Source of the DNA: CAZKFN01 sp964552035
Lineage (GTDB): Bacteria > Bacteroidota > Bacteroidia > Flavobacteriales_E > Vicingaceae
Direction: 5' to 3'
Assembly: GCA_964552035.1 (NCBI GenBank)
Contig: CAZKFN010000053.1
Coordinates: 1 to 15,695 of the forward strand
Length of the DNA: 15,695 nt
Positions 15,568-15,695 of the stretch are shown one piece after another; the first letter of the stretch is position 1, and each line of letters starts with the position of its first letter. Made by a program: the position numbers and the translations under genes. The notes beneath the pieces are model-generated. The model saw only the letters and a list, made by a program, of their open reading frames with translations. It ran no database searches and was not told the DNA's origin.

Positions 15568-15600
15568 TTTGCTTTAATTAAAATGATTTGACTACCTTTG
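15568..15600 (+). promoter_or_regulatory. Bacteroidota-type promoter of tRNA-Glu
   Basis: TTTG at 15568-15571 and TACCTTTG at 15593-15600 match the -33 and -7 consensus exactly, with a 21-nt spacer, the same spacing seen ahead of pheT. Transcription would start shortly before the tRNA at 15628. This is the best promoter match in the window. Confidence 0.6.
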
Positions 15601-15627
15601 CAGACCGAAATTTTGAGAATGTTAAAT

Positions 15628-15695
15628 GGTCCGTTCGTCTAGGGGTTAGGACGCCAGGTTTTCATCCTGGAAACAGGGGTTCGATTCCCCTACGG
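15628..15695 (+). tRNA. tRNA-Glu (anticodon TTC), 3' end cut by the window edge
   Basis: The acceptor 5' strand GGTCCGT starts at 15628. The D arm contains TAGGGGTTAGGA. The anticodon stem CCAGG/CCTGG (15654-15658, 15666-15670) closes the loop TTTTCAT with anticodon TTC at 15661-15663. The T arm AGGGG-TTCGATT-CCCCT lies at 15675-15691. The acceptor 3' strand begins ACGG at the last base; ACC and the discriminator base are missing. TTC reads GAA and GAG codons. Confidence 0.96.

Noticed and set aside
1..15695. Mobile elements, CRISPR arrays, defence systems, riboswitches or phage genes
   Set aside because: I looked on both strands for transposase or integrase motifs, regularly spaced repeats, nuclease/ATPase defence pairs and conserved riboswitch cores. 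Apart from the features listed, the window is ordinary chromosomal housekeeping content.

Overview
The window is a chromosomal segment of a low-GC member of the Bacteroidota, most likely from the Cytophagia/Flammeovirgaceae-like part of the phylum. The genus cannot be fixed from the sequence. Supporting signs are: a probable type IX secretion C-terminal sorting tail at the left edge; start codons without Shine-Dalgarno sequences; repeated exact matches to the Bacteroidota -7 promoter element TAnnTTTG in front of genes; a FadL/OmpP1-type outer-membrane protein with the Bacteroidota N-terminal signature; and a short ProRS without an editing insertion. Two runs of 10 N (2867-2876 and 8135-8144) are scaffold gaps. 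Each breaks a gene that is very probably intact in the organism.

Layout. Bases 1-43 are the tail of an exported protein, followed by a strong terminator (95-125). Then come recG (165-2273) and a seven-bladed WD40 protein (2270-3183, broken by the first gap) that overlaps recG by 4 bp. pheT (3279-5687) has its own promoter and converges, with 1 bp between the genes, on a minus-strand pair: a 54-residue Cys-rich DUF5522-type protein (7737-7901) followed by a long, eukaryote-type urocanate hydratase, hutU (5689-7677). Divergent from these is a PLP-dependent D-cysteine desulfhydrase/ACC deaminase-like gene (8064-8974, broken by the second gap). It is followed by a secreted glucosaminidase with two LysM domains (9080-10042), whose last codons form half of a bidirectional terminator. 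On the minus strand, a lipoprotein with extreme composition (11583-13190) and a FadL-like outer-membrane barrel (10053-11558) form an apparent two-gene envelope operon. On the plus strand proS (13294-14772) is followed after 1 bp by a conserved-looking unknown gene (14774-15466), and the window ends inside a tRNA-Glu(TTC) gene.

How the genes work together. Most of the content is housekeeping: replication fork repair (RecG), aminoacyl-tRNA synthesis (PheT, ProS, tRNA-Glu), histidine degradation (HutU), and cell-wall and outer-membrane maintenance. I see no mobile element, CRISPR array, phage gene, toxin-antitoxin pair, secondary-metabolite cluster or recognisable defence system. The least explained items are the three-part lipoprotein with an exact 29-residue repeat, its pairing with the FadL-like barrel, the small DUF5522 protein ahead of hutU, and the unknown gene coupled to proS. 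No intergenic stretch exceeds 300 bases.
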